Shown here piece by piece: positions 34,705-44,350 of a DNA stretch of 64,000 bases. A program made the position numbers and the translations under genes. The stretch lies in NCBI RefSeq assembly GCF_004283755.1, contig NZ_SHMH01000009.1, forward strand, positions 62,001 to 126,000, written 5' to 3'. The first letter of the stretch is position 1. Each line of letters starts with the position of its first letter. Below the pieces are notes generated by a model, which made no database searches, was not told where the DNA came from, and worked only from the letters and a program-made list of their open reading frames with translations. The stretch comes from Pseudoxanthomonas winnipegensis. Its GTDB lineage: Bacteria > Pseudomonadota > Gammaproteobacteria > Xanthomonadales > Xanthomonadaceae.

Positions 34705-36789
34705 ATGCACCAGCCATCGCGCCGTCCACGGCCATCGACCGCGCCACGCCTGCGCGCCGCACTGGGCAGGACTTGGAGAGGCCTGGCGATCGCCGGTCTG
34801 CTGACCGCGCTCGCCCCGTCCGCGGCCAGCGCGCAGGCGCTGCAGTTCCGCATCGACGAGGGCAGCACCACCAACGCCTTCTATCAGCATGGGCCGGTGG
34901 CGGCGCATGTGCTGGCCACCAGCGGCACGCGTCCGCGTCTGCTGGTCGCATTCCCGGCCGGCAACAGCGGCGTGGCGGTGTGGTTCGCGCCGACCACGGC
35001 GCCGGTGCAATGGACGCTGCAGTCGGTGCGGCCACAGGCGTCGGGCGATGATCCGGCGATGCACGGCATCGTGGCCGAGCTCGAACTGCGCGGCGGTCCG
35101 CTGACGCTGGACAAGGCGGCGCTGGGCAGCATCCGCGTGCTGCGCGATGTGCAGCTGGGCCAGCCCATCCCCGCGCAGGTGGCCACCGAGGCGAAGGTCG
35201 CCGCGCAAAGCGTCAGCTGGGCGCGGCGCCGGCTCGACGATGCGCCGGGCTACCGCGTCGCGCTGGAGATCACCCAGGGTCGCGTCGTCTCCCGGGCCGG
35301 CGCGATCACGCTGGAACCGGCGCGCGCCGGCGGCACCGTGCACCTGCGCCTGCTCGTCTCGACCGGCGAGACGCCGCTGACCCCGCTCGCCAGCGGCCAG
35401 CTGCTCAACGCCAAGGCCGCATCCGATGCGCGCATGCGCAACGCGCTGCAGTTCCTGAGCTATCGCGAGAAGTTCCTCGCCGGCTCGTGGCGCTTCGACA
35501 CCTACTTCGGCCGCGACACGCTGATGTCCACGCGCCTGCTGATGCCCGTGCTGCAGCCGGCGGCGGTCGAAGCCGGCCTGGGCGCGGTGCTGGCGCGTCT
35601 GTCGCCACAGGGCGAAGTCGCGCACGAGGAGGACATCGGCGAGTTCGCCATCCTGCGCCATCTGGCCGGCGACGGCACGCGCTCGGATGCGCCGATCTAC
35701 GACTACGGCATGATCGACGGCGACTACATGCTGGCGCCGGTGATGGCGGCCTGGCTGGTCGAGGACCCGCGCGGCCAGGCCCGCGCCCGCGCGTTCCTCG
35801 CCGCCCGCAACGACCTGCAGCACAGCAGCAACGCCCAGGCGCTGCTGCGCAACCTGCTGCATGTGGCGCACAACAGCGAGGCCTTCGCCGCGGCGCCGAC
35901 CTTCGATCATCTGCTTGCGCTCAAGCCCGGGCGCATGACTGGCCAGTGGCGCGACAGCGAGGAAGGCCTGGGCCGCGGCCGTTATCCATACGACGTCAAC
36001 GTGGCCTGGATGCCAGCGGCGCTGCGCGCGATCGGCGCCTTCGTCGACAGCGGCCTGCTGGACGGCGTCGCCAGCGACGCGCAGCGCCAGGCCCTGCGCG
36101 CGGCCGCGGCACGCGCCGATGCCTGGGAACGTCAGGCGCGGGCGCTGTTCGAAGTGCGCCTGGATGCCACGCAGGCCGACGCTGCGCTGCGTGGCTATGC
36201 GCAGCAGCTCGGCGTGCCGGTCGAGCCGGCCCTGGCCTCGCTCGACGGTGCCGGGCTGGCGTTCCCGGCGCTGTCGCTGGACGCGGACGGGCGCGCCGTG
36301 CCGGTGCTGCATTCGGATGTGGGCTTCGGGCTGCTGTTCGGCCGGCCCGATCCGGACACGCTGGCGCGCGACGTGGCCGCGGTGATGCGCCCCTTCCCGG
36401 CCGGGCTGATCACCGACGTGGGCATGGTGGTCGCCAACCCGGTCTTCGCCGACCAGGCGGCCTGGGGTCGCCTGGGGCCGCAGGCCTACCACGGCACCGT
36501 GGTGTGGGCCTGGCAACAGGCGGTGATGCTGGCGGGCTTGCGCCGCCAGCTGGCGCGCGATGACCTGCCTGCACCCGTGCGCGCCCAGCTGCAGCAGGCG
36601 CAGGCGCGCTTGCAGCAGCTGATCAAGGCCGCCGGCGAGGTGCGCACCTCCGAGCTGTGGTCCTGGCGCTGGGAACAGGGGCGCTATCGCATCGAGCCCT
36701 TCGGCGCACAGGGCGCGCACGAGGACGAATCCAATGCCGCACAGCTGTGGAGCACGGTGTTCCTGGCCGACCCGGGCACGCACGAATAA
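34705..36789 (+). CDS. Exported protein of six-hairpin glycosidase type, function unknown
   Basis: The 694-residue protein has a long signal peptide (basic start, hydrophobic 26-41, cleavage likely after SAASA). It has an N-terminal beta-rich domain (about 45-225) and an alpha-helical part (about 235-694). The helical part resembles an (alpha/alpha)6 glycosidase barrel: DTYFGRDTLMS, YDYGMIDGDYMLAP, GQWRDSEEGLGRGRYPYDV, then AYHGTVVWAWQQA. Acidic residues in the DGD and RDSEEG segments could be catalytic. I cannot name the GH family. The position just behind a TonB receptor suggests breakdown of an imported or surface glycan. Confidence 0.6.
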   Translation: MHQPSRRPRPSTAPRLRAALGRTWRGLAIAGLLTALAPSAASAQALQFRIDEGSTTNAFYQHGPVAAHVLATSGTRPRLLVAFPAGNSGVAVWFAPTTAPVQWTLQSVRPQASGDDPAMHGIVAELELRGGPLTLDKAALGSIRVLRDVQLGQPIPAQVATEAKVAAQSVSWARRRLDDAPGYRVALEITQGRVVSRAGAITLEPARAGGTVHLRLLVSTGETPLTPLASGQLLNAKAASDARMRNALQFLSYREKFLAGSWRFDTYFGRDTLMSTRLLMPVLQPAAVEAGLGAVLARLSPQGEVAHEEDIGEFAILRHLAGDGTRSDAPIYDYGMIDGDYMLAPVMAAWLVEDPRGQARARAFLAARNDLQHSSNAQALLRNLLHVAHNSEAFAAAPTFDHLLALKPGRMTGQWRDSEEGLGRGRYPYDVNVAWMPAALRAIGAFVDSGLLDGVASDAQRQALRAAAARADAWERQARALFEVRLDATQADAALRGYAQQLGVPVEPALASLDGAGLAFPALSLDADGRAVPVLHSDVGFGLLFGRPDPDTLARDVAAVMRPFPAGLITDVGMVVANPVFADQAAWGRLGPQAYHGTVVWAWQQAVMLAGLRRQLARDDLPAPVRAQLQQAQARLQQLIKAAGEVRTSELWSWRWEQGRYRIEPFGAQGAHEDESNAAQLWSTVFLADPGTHE

Positions 36790-36979
36790 ACGACACAGGC
36801 GTCCACATGTACGGCGCTAGCCGACGAGCGGACAGAGGCTTTGCCGGAGTGCGGGACGCGAATCAGTTGGCGGCATGAGAGGCGGATCGGCGAACGGACT
36901 TCGCCAATCAGCCTCGACCCGGCCGGGCGCCGATCGTCGGCTGGCCTCCATGGCCGATGCTTGTAATTGACCGAGGCTG

Positions 36980-37520
36980 GCGCCTCGGTGGGAGCCGCCA
37001 CGGGGGCGATGAGGCTCTATCGGTAAAGCCCCATCGCCGCCGTTGGCCGAAAAGGCCGCAAGGGCGGCTCCCACGGGGATTGCGTCGGTCATCCGCGAGG
37101 GCCATGCCCATCCGCGCGTCGTCACAAGACATCCAGTCCGCTCTGCCCCACGCCCGGTCGGCGCGAGGCTCGGTGCGTGGAAAGATCGGAACTCCTTACA
37201 ACTCGCAGGCATCGAGCAAGCGCTCTGCCACCTCCCCTTCGCCGAAGGCGAAGGGGAGGGATGGGGAGGGGTCGGGGGCTTTCCCGGGCAAGCCACAGAA
37301 GCAAGAGCAAAAGCACCCCACCCCGGCCCTCCCCTTCGCCTGCGGCGAAAGGGAGGGGGGCTCAGACCGAAGTCCTGTGACTTGACGCGCGAGGCAGCGG
37401 GCCGGCGCTCGGCATCCTGCCGCGTCGAGCGAGGCAGGATGCCGAGCGCCCGAATCAGGGCAGGATGCCCTGATTGAGGGAAAAGCGGACACCGCCCGCC
37501 GGACCGCTGCCCATCCGAAG
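36980..37520. repeat. Repeat-rich intergenic region
   Basis: The 820-base gap between the glycosidase-like gene and cydX has no credible gene. It holds a long inverted pair GTGGGAGCCGCC...GGCGGCTCCCAC (about 36989-37075). It also holds the palindromes CCTCCCCTTCGCC/GGCGAAGGGGAGG (around 37231-37260 and 37326-37358). From 37384 to 37516 it has a copy of a roughly 130-base element that recurs at 48099-48229. Confidence 0.7.
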
Positions 37521-37557
37521 CCGCAATGCCCAAGCGCCACAGCGCCTCGATCAGGAG

Positions 37558-37590
37558 AAACCAAAAGAAAGCCCGCCTCACGGCGGGCTT
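37558..37590 (-). terminator. Terminator of the cydABX operon
   Basis: Stem AAGCCCGCC / GGCGGGCTT with a four-base loop (37569-37590). On the minus strand it is followed by TTTCTTTTGGTTT, 22 bases after the cydX stop. Confidence 0.85.
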
Positions 37591-37611
37591 CGCTTCATCA
37601 CGCGCGGAGGA

Positions 37612-37713
37612 TCAGCGCTTGCGCGCGTCCTCGCGCATTTCGAACCACATGCCGTTGAGGATGGCGAAGAAGCAGGCCAGGCTCACGCCGAGGATCCAGG
37701 AGAAGTACCACAT
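37612..37713 (-). CDS. cydX: Cytochrome bd-I oxidase small subunit CydX
   Basis: The 33-residue protein reads MWYFSWILGVSLACFFAILN plus a short tail GMWFEMREDARKR. It is a single transmembrane helix with the family's start MWYFxWxLG and the Glu before the basic C-terminus. CydX binds CydA and stabilises the haems of the oxidase. An AGGAGC ribosome-binding site lies just upstream, and the gene follows cydB by 27 bases, ahead of a terminator. Confidence 0.93.
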   Translation of the reverse strand: MWYFSWILGVSLACFFAILNGMWFEMREDARKR

Positions 37714-37740
37714 CGTCGTTGCTCCTAAGGTTGAGCGCCG

Positions 37741-38889
37741 TCAGTAGGCGTTGGGGTTGCGGGTCAGGGCGTCGTCGCCGACCTTGCCGCGCAGCACGCG
37801 GTAGACCCAGGCGGTGTAGGCCAGGATGATCGGCAGGAACACCGCGGTGGCCAGCAGCATGATGAACAGCGTCATGTGGCTGGACGAGGCATCCCACAGG
37901 GTCAGGCTGGAACGCGGATCCAGCGAGGACGGCAGCATGAAGGGAAACACCGCCACGCCCTCGGTCAGGATGATCGCCGCGATGCCCACCGCCGAGGCCA
38001 GAAACGAAGGCACCTCGCGCCCGGCGCGCAGCAGCGCCGCGCAGGCCAGGAAGGCGGCCACGCCCAGCACCGGGAAGATCCAGGTCCACGGCATGGCGTG
38101 GTAGTTGCTCATCCAGGCCCCGGCGGCCACCTCCACCTGCTTGGCCAAAGGATTGGACGGGCCGGCATGATCGAGCGCGCCGACGAGCTGATAGCCCTTG
38201 ACGCCCAGCGCCAGCCACACGCCGGCCAGCGCGAACAGCACCGCCGTGGCCAGCGCGGTCAGGCTGCCCAGGCGACGAGCGCGGGCCTGGATCTCGCCGC
38301 TGGTCTTGATCACCAGCATGCCCGCGCCGTGCGTGGCCAGCATCGCCACGCTGACCAGGCCGCACAGCACCGGGAAGGGCATCAGCAGGCCGAACAGATC
38401 GCCTTCGTAGATCGTGCGCAGCGACTCGTCGAAGCGGAACGGCGCGCCGACCAGCACATTGCCCATCGCCACGCCGAACACCAGCGCCGGCACCAGCCCG
38501 GCGGCGAACAACACCCAGTCCCAGGTCGCGCGCCAGGCCGGCTTCTCCAGCTTGCTGCGGAACTTGAAGCCGACCGGCCGCAGGATCAGCGCCATCAGGA
38601 TCAGGATCATCGCCAGGTAGAAGCCGGAGAAACTGACCGCGTACAGCGCCGGGAACGCGGCGAAGATCGCGCCACCGCCCAGGATCAGCCACACCTGGTT
38701 GCCTTCCCACACCGGGCCGACCACGTTGATGACCAGCCGGCGCTCCTGATCGGTGCGCGCCACGCCGGGCAGCAGCGTGGCCACGCCCAGGTCGAAGCCA
38801 TCCATGACCGCGAAGCCGATCAGCAGGATGCCCAGCAACAGCCACCAGATGAAGCGCAGGGTTTCGTAATTAAGCGGAATCGTGTCCAT
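37741..38889 (-). CDS. cydB: Cytochrome d ubiquinol oxidase subunit II
   Basis: The 382-residue protein has about nine transmembrane segments and the CydB N-terminus [26 protein letters not shown], followed by [12 protein letters not shown]. It pairs with CydA to form the high-affinity quinol oxidase of the inner membrane. The ATG at 38889 is preceded by AAGG and lies 10 bases after cydA. Confidence 0.97.
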   Translation of the reverse strand: MDTIPLNYETLRFIWWLLLGILLIGFAVMDGFDLGVATLLPGVARTDQERRLVINVVGPVWEGNQVWLILGGGAIFAAFPALYAVSFSGFYLAMILILMALILRPVGFKFRSKLEKPAWRATWDWVLFAAGLVPALVFGVAMGNVLVGAPFRFDESLRTIYEGDLFGLLMPFPVLCGLVSVAMLATHGAGMLVIKTSGEIQARARRLGSLTALATAVLFALAGVWLALGVKGYQLVGALDHAGPSNPLAKQVEVAAGAWMSNYHAMPWTWIFPVLGVAAFLACAALLRAGREVPSFLASAVGIAAIILTEGVAVFPFMLPSSLDPRSSLTLWDASSSHMTLFIMLLATAVFLPIILAYTAWVYRVLRGKVGDDALTRNPNAY

Positions 38890-38899
38890 GAGCTGACCT

Positions 38900-40474
38900 T
38901 CAGGCGTTGACGGCGGCGAGCGGGGTGCCGGTGGTGTCGGGCTGACGCCCACCGGAGACTTCGGTGGGGCCCTTGAGGATGGTCTTGCGCAGCAGGTAGA
39001 TCTCGATCACCGCCAGCGTGGTGTAGAGACCGACGAACACGCCCAGGCTGATCAGGATCTGGTGCAGCTTCAGACCCGAGGCGGCGAAGAAGGTCGGGAG
39101 CACGCCGTCGATGATCCAGGGCTGGCGGCCGTATTCGGCCACGATCCAGCCGGACTCGATCGCCACCCACGGCAGCAGCAGCGTCCAGAAGGCGAGCTTC
39201 AGGAACCAGCGCTTCTCATGCAGCGTGTGCTTGCTGGCATACCAGAAGGCCAGGGCGAAGAAGCCGATGAAGTAGAAGCCCAGCCCGGCCATCGCGCGGA
39301 ACAGCCAGAACAGCGGCGCCACGCGCGGCACGGTGTCGAAGGCGGCCTGATCGATCTGCGCGTCGGTGGCGTTGGCGATGTCGTCGCGATAGCGCTTGAG
39401 CAGCAGGCCGTGGCCCAGATCGCCCCAGTGCGCATCGAAGGTGGCGCGCGCGGCGGCGTCGTTCCTGTCCGCGCGCAGGGCCTGCAGAGCCGCATAGGCC
39501 TGCTGGCCGCTGCGGATGCGCTCCTTGGCCCGTTCGACCAGCGGCAGGATGCCGGGCATCTCGGTATTGAACGAGCGCGTGCCGATCAGGCCCATCACCC
39601 AGGGGATATGGATCTGCGCGCTGTTGCTGTGCGTGTCCTGGTCGGGGAGCGCGAAGACATTGAAGCCGGCCGGCGCAGGCTCGGTTTCCCACATGGCCTC
39701 GATCGCGGCCAGCTTCATCTTCTGGTTCTCACCGGCGATGTAGCCGCTCTCATCGCCCAGCACCACCACGCTCAAGGAAGCGGCCAGGCCGAAGCTGGCG
39801 GCCACGGCCATCGAGCGCTTGGCGAACTCCAGGTGGCGCCCGCGCAGCAGGTACCAGGCGCTGATCGCCATCACGAACACCGCCCCGCACACGTAGCCGG
39901 CGCTGACGGTGTGCACGAACTTGGCCTGCGCCACCGGGTTGAACAGCACCGCGGCGAAGTCGGTGACCTCCATGCGCATGGTCTCCGGATTGAACTTCGC
40001 CCCGACCGGGTACTGCATCCAGCCGTTGGCGATCAGGATCCACAGCGCCGAGAGGTTCGAGCCCAGCGCCACCAGCCAGGTGACCACCAGGTGCTGGACC
40101 TTGGACAGCTTGTCCCAGCCGAAGAAGAACAGGCCGATGAAGGTCGCCTCCAGGAAGAAGGCCATCAGCCCCTCGATGGCCAGCGGCGCGCCGAAGATGT
40201 CGCCGACGTACTGGCTGTAGTAGGACCAGTTGGTGCCGAACTGGAACTCCATGACGATGCCGGTCGCCACGCCCATGGCGAAGTTGATGCCGAACAGCGT
40301 GCCCCAGAACAGGGTCATGCGCCGCCACACATCGCGCCCGGTCATCACATAGACGCTTTCCATGATGGCGATGAGGAAGGACAGCCCCAGCGTCAATGGG
40401 ACGAACAGGAAGTGGTACAGCGCAGTCAGGGCGAACTGCAGCCTGCTGAGTTCAACGACGGTCATGTCGGGCAT
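38900..40474 (-). CDS. cydA: Cytochrome d ubiquinol oxidase subunit I
   Basis: The 524-residue protein has the haem ligand His in [13 protein letters not shown] and the GWMQYPVGA segment. It has a quinol-binding Q-loop (about 250-330, a standard long-type loop) and the later [13 protein letters not shown] motif. This is the haem- and quinol-carrying subunit of the bd oxidase, which works at low oxygen. It is the first gene of cydABX and divergent from cydDC. An FNR box (40534-40547) is centred 41.5 bases from a plausible start around 40499, with -10 TAAGCT at 40506-40511 on the minus strand. This is the class II activation position. Confidence 0.97.
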   Translation of the reverse strand: MPDMTVVELSRLQFALTALYHFLFVPLTLGLSFLIAIMESVYVMTGRDVWRRMTLFWGTLFGINFAMGVATGIVMEFQFGTNWSYYSQYVGDIFGAPLAIEGLMAFFLEATFIGLFFFGWDKLSKVQHLVVTWLVALGSNLSALWILIANGWMQYPVGAKFNPETMRMEVTDFAAVLFNPVAQAKFVHTVSAGYVCGAVFVMAISAWYLLRGRHLEFAKRSMAVAASFGLAASLSVVVLGDESGYIAGENQKMKLAAIEAMWETEPAPAGFNVFALPDQDTHSNSAQIHIPWVMGLIGTRSFNTEMPGILPLVERAKERIRSGQQAYAALQALRADRNDAAARATFDAHWGDLGHGLLLKRYRDDIANATDAQIDQAAFDTVPRVAPLFWLFRAMAGLGFYFIGFFALAFWYASKHTLHEKRWFLKLAFWTLLLPWVAIESGWIVAEYGRQPWIIDGVLPTFFAASGLKLHQILISLGVFVGLYTTLAVIEIYLLRKTILKGPTEVSGGRQPDTTGTPLAAVNA

Positions 40475-40533
40475 GGCACGAGCAGCTGTTTGGGAGATTG
40501 CAGACAGCTTACGCGCCTGGCCCGGATTCGACC

Positions 40534-40547
40534 TTGATCTGGATCAA
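40534..40547. promoter_or_regulatory. FNR/Anr box between cydA and cydD
   Basis: TTGATCTGGATCAA is a perfect TTGAT-N4-ATCAA palindrome in the 99-base divergent region. It is well placed to activate cydABX and close enough to affect cydDC. The FNR-type regulator encoded at 44351-45091 is the obvious candidate ligand. Confidence 0.88.
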
Positions 40548-40573
40548 CGCCCTTCCAGGAGGCGTGGCGCAGA

Positions 40574-42268
40574 ATGGACGCCATGTTGGTCGCGCCCACC
40601 GCAGACGCCCCCCTGACCCTGGAGACCCTGGTCGCACCGGTCCGCGGCCGCCTGCGTCTGGCCGGCCTGGCCACTTCGGCCAGCGGGGTGCTGCTGATCG
40701 CGCAGGCCGGCCTGATCGCGCTGCTGGCCCAGCACGTCCTGGCCGAACACCGGCCCATGCAGACGCTGTGGTGGCCGCTGGCCGCGCTGTTGGGCGTGGG
40801 CCTGGCGCGCGCTGGGCTGGCCTGGGCGTCCCGAACGCTGGCCGACGATGCGGTGCAGGCGCTGCGCCATGGCCTGCGCCTGGGCGTGTTCGCGCGGATG
40901 CAGGCGCGCGGCCCGCTGTGGCTGCGGCGCCAGCGCAGCGGCGCGCTGAGCGAGCTGACCGGCACGCACATCGACGCGCTGGACGGCTATGTCGGCGGCT
41001 TCCTGCTGGCGCGCATGGAAATGGTCTGGGTGCCGCTGGCGCTGCTGGCCGCGGTGTTCTGCGTGGACCGCGTGGTCGGCACGGTGCTGCTGCTCACCCT
41101 GCCGCTGATCCCGGTGTTCATGGCGCTGGTGGGCTGGGGCGCACAGGCCGCCAGCGACCGCCAGCTGCAGGCCATGGCGCGCATGGGCGCGCATTTCGCC
41201 GACCGCCTGCGCGGGCTGGGGCTGATCCGCCTGTACGGCCAGGCCTCCGCCGCGCTGGCCGGCATCGCGCAGGCCGCGCAGGGTGTGCGCGAGGGCAGCC
41301 TGAAGGTGCTGCGCATCGCTTTCCTGTCCTCGGCGGTGCTGGAGTTCTTCGCCTCGATGGGCGTGGCGATGGTGGCCCTGTACCTGGGCCTGACCTATCT
41401 GGGCATGCTCGAGCTGCGCAGCGCGCCGCTGGACCTGGCCGCCGGCCTGTTCTGCCTGCTGCTGGCGCCGGAGGTCTACGCCCCGCTGCGCCGGCTGGCC
41501 GCCCACTACCACGACCGCGCCGGCGCGCTGGCCGCGCTGGACGGCATCAACCGCGCGCTGGCCGTGGACGACGCGGCACCCGCTCCGCCGCCGCACGCCG
41601 ACGCCAGGCCGGCGCCCACCCTCGCCCCGGCGTTGCTGCGCGTGCGCGACCTGCGCCTGCGCCATGCCGGTGCCGCGCGCGCCGCGGTGCAGGGCCTGTC
41701 CTTCGACCTGGCCCCGGGCCAGCACCTGGCCCTGGCCGGCCCCAGCGGCTGCGGCAAGAGCACCCTGCTCGAGGCCCTGGCCGGCTGGCTGCCGCCGGAG
41801 GCCGGCCTGATCCAGCACGCCCCCGGCCTGCGCATCGGCTACGCGCCGCAGCGCCCGCATCTGTTCGCCGGGACGATCGCCGACAACCTGCGCGTCGCCG
41901 CACCGCAGGCCAGCCCCGCGCAGCTGCAGGCCGCCGCCGAGGCCGCGCAGGTGCTGCACTTCGCCCGCGCGCTGCCCGATGGCCTGGACACGCGCATCGG
42001 CGAGGGCGGCTTCGGCCTGTCCGGCGGCCAGGCCCGGCGCGTGGCATTGGCCCGCGCCCTGCTGCAGGACCCGCAACTGCTGCTGCTCGACGAGCCCACC
42101 GCCTTCCTCGACGCCGACACCGAGACCGCGCTGCTCGAGGCCCTGCTGCGCTTCGGCCAGGGCCGCGCCCTGCTGGTGGCCACGCACAGCGCGGCCGTGA
42201 TCGAACGCCTGGGCCAGGTGCTGTGGCTGGGCGATGACCGCACGCCGGGCGTACGGAGGGCGGCATGA
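40574..42268 (+). CDS. cydD: Thiol reductant ABC exporter, CydD subunit
   Basis: The 564-residue half-transporter has six transmembrane segments (about 30-310) and an ATPase domain with Walker A GPSGCGKST, signature LSGGQARR and Walker B LLLLDEPT. CydDC exports glutathione and cysteine to the periplasm and is needed to assemble cytochrome bd. That fits its place next to cydABX. The stop overlaps the cydC start (ATGA). Confidence 0.93.
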   Translation: MDAMLVAPTADAPLTLETLVAPVRGRLRLAGLATSASGVLLIAQAGLIALLAQHVLAEHRPMQTLWWPLAALLGVGLARAGLAWASRTLADDAVQALRHGLRLGVFARMQARGPLWLRRQRSGALSELTGTHIDALDGYVGGFLLARMEMVWVPLALLAAVFCVDRVVGTVLLLTLPLIPVFMALVGWGAQAASDRQLQAMARMGAHFADRLRGLGLIRLYGQASAALAGIAQAAQGVREGSLKVLRIAFLSSAVLEFFASMGVAMVALYLGLTYLGMLELRSAPLDLAAGLFCLLLAPEVYAPLRRLAAHYHDRAGALAALDGINRALAVDDAAPAPPPHADARPAPTLAPALLRVRDLRLRHAGAARAAVQGLSFDLAPGQHLALAGPSGCGKSTLLEALAGWLPPEAGLIQHAPGLRIGYAPQRPHLFAGTIADNLRVAAPQASPAQLQAAAEAAQVLHFARALPDGLDTRIGEGGFGLSGGQARRVALARALLQDPQLLLLDEPTAFLDADTETALLEALLRFGQGRALLVATHSAAVIERLGQVLWLGDDRTPGVRRAA

Positions 42269-43920
42269 ACGCCTTGCTGGCCCGGCATCGCCGCAGCGTC
42301 GCGCTGACCCTGGCCCTGATGACGCTCACCGCGCTGGCCGGCACCGCGCTGCTCGGCCTGGCCGGGCACTTCCTCACCGCCGCCTCGCTGGCCGGCGTGG
42401 GGGCGCTGGGGTTCAACCTGTTCGGACCGTCGGCCGGCATCCGCGGCCTGACCTTCATCCGCATCCTGTCGCGCTACTTCGAGAAACTGATCGGCCACGA
42501 CGTGACCCTGCGCATCGGCGCGGATCTGCGCACCGGCTTCTTCCGCCGCGCCCTGCCGCTGGCGCCGCTGCAGCTGGGCCATCTGCGCACCGGCGAACTG
42601 CTGGGCCAACTGGTCGGCGACATCGAACGCGTCGAAGGCGGCTTGGTGCGCGCGCTCGGCCCCTTGGTCGCACTGGGCACGCTGATGGTGCTGGCCTGCG
42701 TGGTCATGGCCTGCGTGCTGCCGCTGGCCGGGCTGGCCCTGCTGCTGGCGTGCGCGCTGCTGGGCCTCGGCCTGCCCTGGCTGACCGCGCGCGGCGCACA
42801 GGCGCAGGAACAGGCCCGCGCGCAGGCCCGCGCCGCGTTGCGCGCCGAGGTGCTGGACGGCCTGGACGGCGCGACCGACCTGGCCGCCCTGCACGCCAGC
42901 GCCACCTGGGCCGCGCGCATCGACGCGCGCAGCACGCACTTCGAACGGCTCGAACGCCAGCGCAAGCGCGTGCTCGCGCTGGGCACCCTGGGCCATGGCG
43001 CAATCAGCGCGGTGACCCTGGTGCTGGTGCTGGGCCTGCTGCTGCAGGCGGTCGGCACCGGCTCGCTGGGTTCGCCCGCGGCCGCCGGCCTGTTCTTCAT
43101 GACCGTGGCCCTGCTGGAAGCCAGCGCGGGCGCCGCCCTGGCCTGGCGCGAACGCCACGCCGCCGCCACCGCCGCGCAGCGGCTGGAGGCCACCCTGGCC
43201 CCCGCCCCGCAGGTGGCCGATCCCGAAGCGCCGCAGGCCGTACCCGCCACCGGCGCACTAGAGCTGGACCAGGTCGCCTTCCGCTGGCCCGGCGCCGCCG
43301 CGCCCGTACTGCGGCAGGTGCAGCTGTGCATCGCGCCGGGCACGCGTGTGGCCATCGGCGGCGACAGCGGCGCGGGCAAGAGTTCGCTGCTGGCGCTGCT
43401 GCTGCGGCTGGTCGATCCCACCGAAGGTACGTTGCGCTACGGCGGCCAGGAACTGCGCAGCTTCGCCCTGGCCGACTGGCATCGCCACATCGCCTGGCTG
43501 CCGCAGGAGGCGCCGGTCTTCGCCGGCAGCGTGCGCGAGAACCTGCAGATGGGCGCGCCGGAAGCCGACGAGGCGCGCCTGTGGCAGGCGCTGGCGCAGG
43601 TGCGCCTGGACGATCTGGTGCGCGCGCTGCCCGGCCAGCTCGACGGCTGGGTCGGCGAACACGGCCGCACCCTGTCGGCCGGCCAGGCCCGGCGCCTGGC
43701 CCTGGCACGCGCGCTGCTGCGCGATGCCCCGATCCTGCTGCTGGACGAACCCACCGAAGGCCTGGACGTGGACACCGCCCAGGCCCTGCTCGCCGACCTG
43801 GCCCAGGCCAGCGCCGGCCGCACCGTCATCGTGATCACCCACGACGCCTTGCCGGCAGGCTGGGCCGACGCGCACTGGCAGCTGATCGACGGCCGGCTCG
43901 CGCCCCGCTCGCAGCCATGA
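42265..43920 (+). CDS. cydC: Thiol reductant ABC exporter, CydC subunit
   Basis: The 551-residue partner of CydD has an N-terminal membrane domain (about 15-290) and an ATPase domain with Walker A GDSGAGKSS, signature LSAGQARR and Walker B ILLLDEPT. The signature starts LSAG rather than LSGG. The start overlaps cydD by four bases, so the heterodimer is made from one coupled message. Confidence 0.93.
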   Translation: MNALLARHRRSVALTLALMTLTALAGTALLGLAGHFLTAASLAGVGALGFNLFGPSAGIRGLTFIRILSRYFEKLIGHDVTLRIGADLRTGFFRRALPLAPLQLGHLRTGELLGQLVGDIERVEGGLVRALGPLVALGTLMVLACVVMACVLPLAGLALLLACALLGLGLPWLTARGAQAQEQARAQARAALRAEVLDGLDGATDLAALHASATWAARIDARSTHFERLERQRKRVLALGTLGHGAISAVTLVLVLGLLLQAVGTGSLGSPAAAGLFFMTVALLEASAGAALAWRERHAAATAAQRLEATLAPAPQVADPEAPQAVPATGALELDQVAFRWPGAAAPVLRQVQLCIAPGTRVAIGGDSGAGKSSLLALLLRLVDPTEGTLRYGGQELRSFALADWHRHIAWLPQEAPVFAGSVRENLQMGAPEADEARLWQALAQVRLDDLVRALPGQLDGWVGEHGRTLSAGQARRLALARALLRDAPILLLDEPTEGLDVDTAQALLADLAQASAGRTVIVITHDALPAGWADAHWQLIDGRLAPRSQP

Positions 43921-44010
43921 GCGAAACGCACGCCCGCGTTTAAGTCCGGGCAACGGCCGATGCGCGCAGCTGCGCTAGAGTCGACGTTCGTATCCCCCCC
44001 ATGTTCTGCC

Positions 44011-44334
44011 ATGTACGACCCTGCTCGCAGCAAGCTCGACGAGAAGATCTGCGCGCTGATCTGCCCGATCTCGGCGGCCATGGTCGGCGTGTGCCTGACC
44101 GGAGTCGGCCTGCTGCACGTGGCGACGGCGGTGAATCAGAAGGCGACCCTGGCCGACGACCTGCTGGCCTGGGACGCGGTGATCTTCCTGATCGCCACGC
44201 TGGTGTCCTACTTCGGGCTGCGCACCGGCACGCGCAACCACCGGCTCGAACAGGTGGCCGACGTGGCCTTCATCGTGGCGATGGTGGTACTGACCGGCGG
44301 CGGCCTGTACATCACCTACAGCATCAGTCCCTAG
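44011..44334 (+). CDS. Small three-helix membrane protein, unknown
   Basis: The 107-residue protein begins MYDPARSKLDEKICALICPI and has three hydrophobic segments (about 19-39, 52-69, 83-103). I do not recognise a domain. The ATG at 44011 opens the conserved-looking part. It is convergent with the FNR-type regulator, separated by 16 bases. Confidence 0.6.
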   Translation: MYDPARSKLDEKICALICPISAAMVGVCLTGVGLLHVATAVNQKATLADDLLAWDAVIFLIATLVSYFGLRTGTRNHRLEQVADVAFIVAMVVLTGGGLYITYSISP

Positions 44335-44350
44335 GGACCGCGCAGACGCC

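Noticed and set aside
31602..34874. Open frame of 1090 codons on the minus strand
   Set aside because: It runs antisense to the TonB-dependent receptor and has the Val/Ala/Gly/His/Arg-rich composition of a GC-rich shadow frame, with no domain.
36817..37581. Open frame of 254 codons in the gap before cydX
   Set aside because: It is composed of palindromic repeats that recur elsewhere in non-coding DNA.
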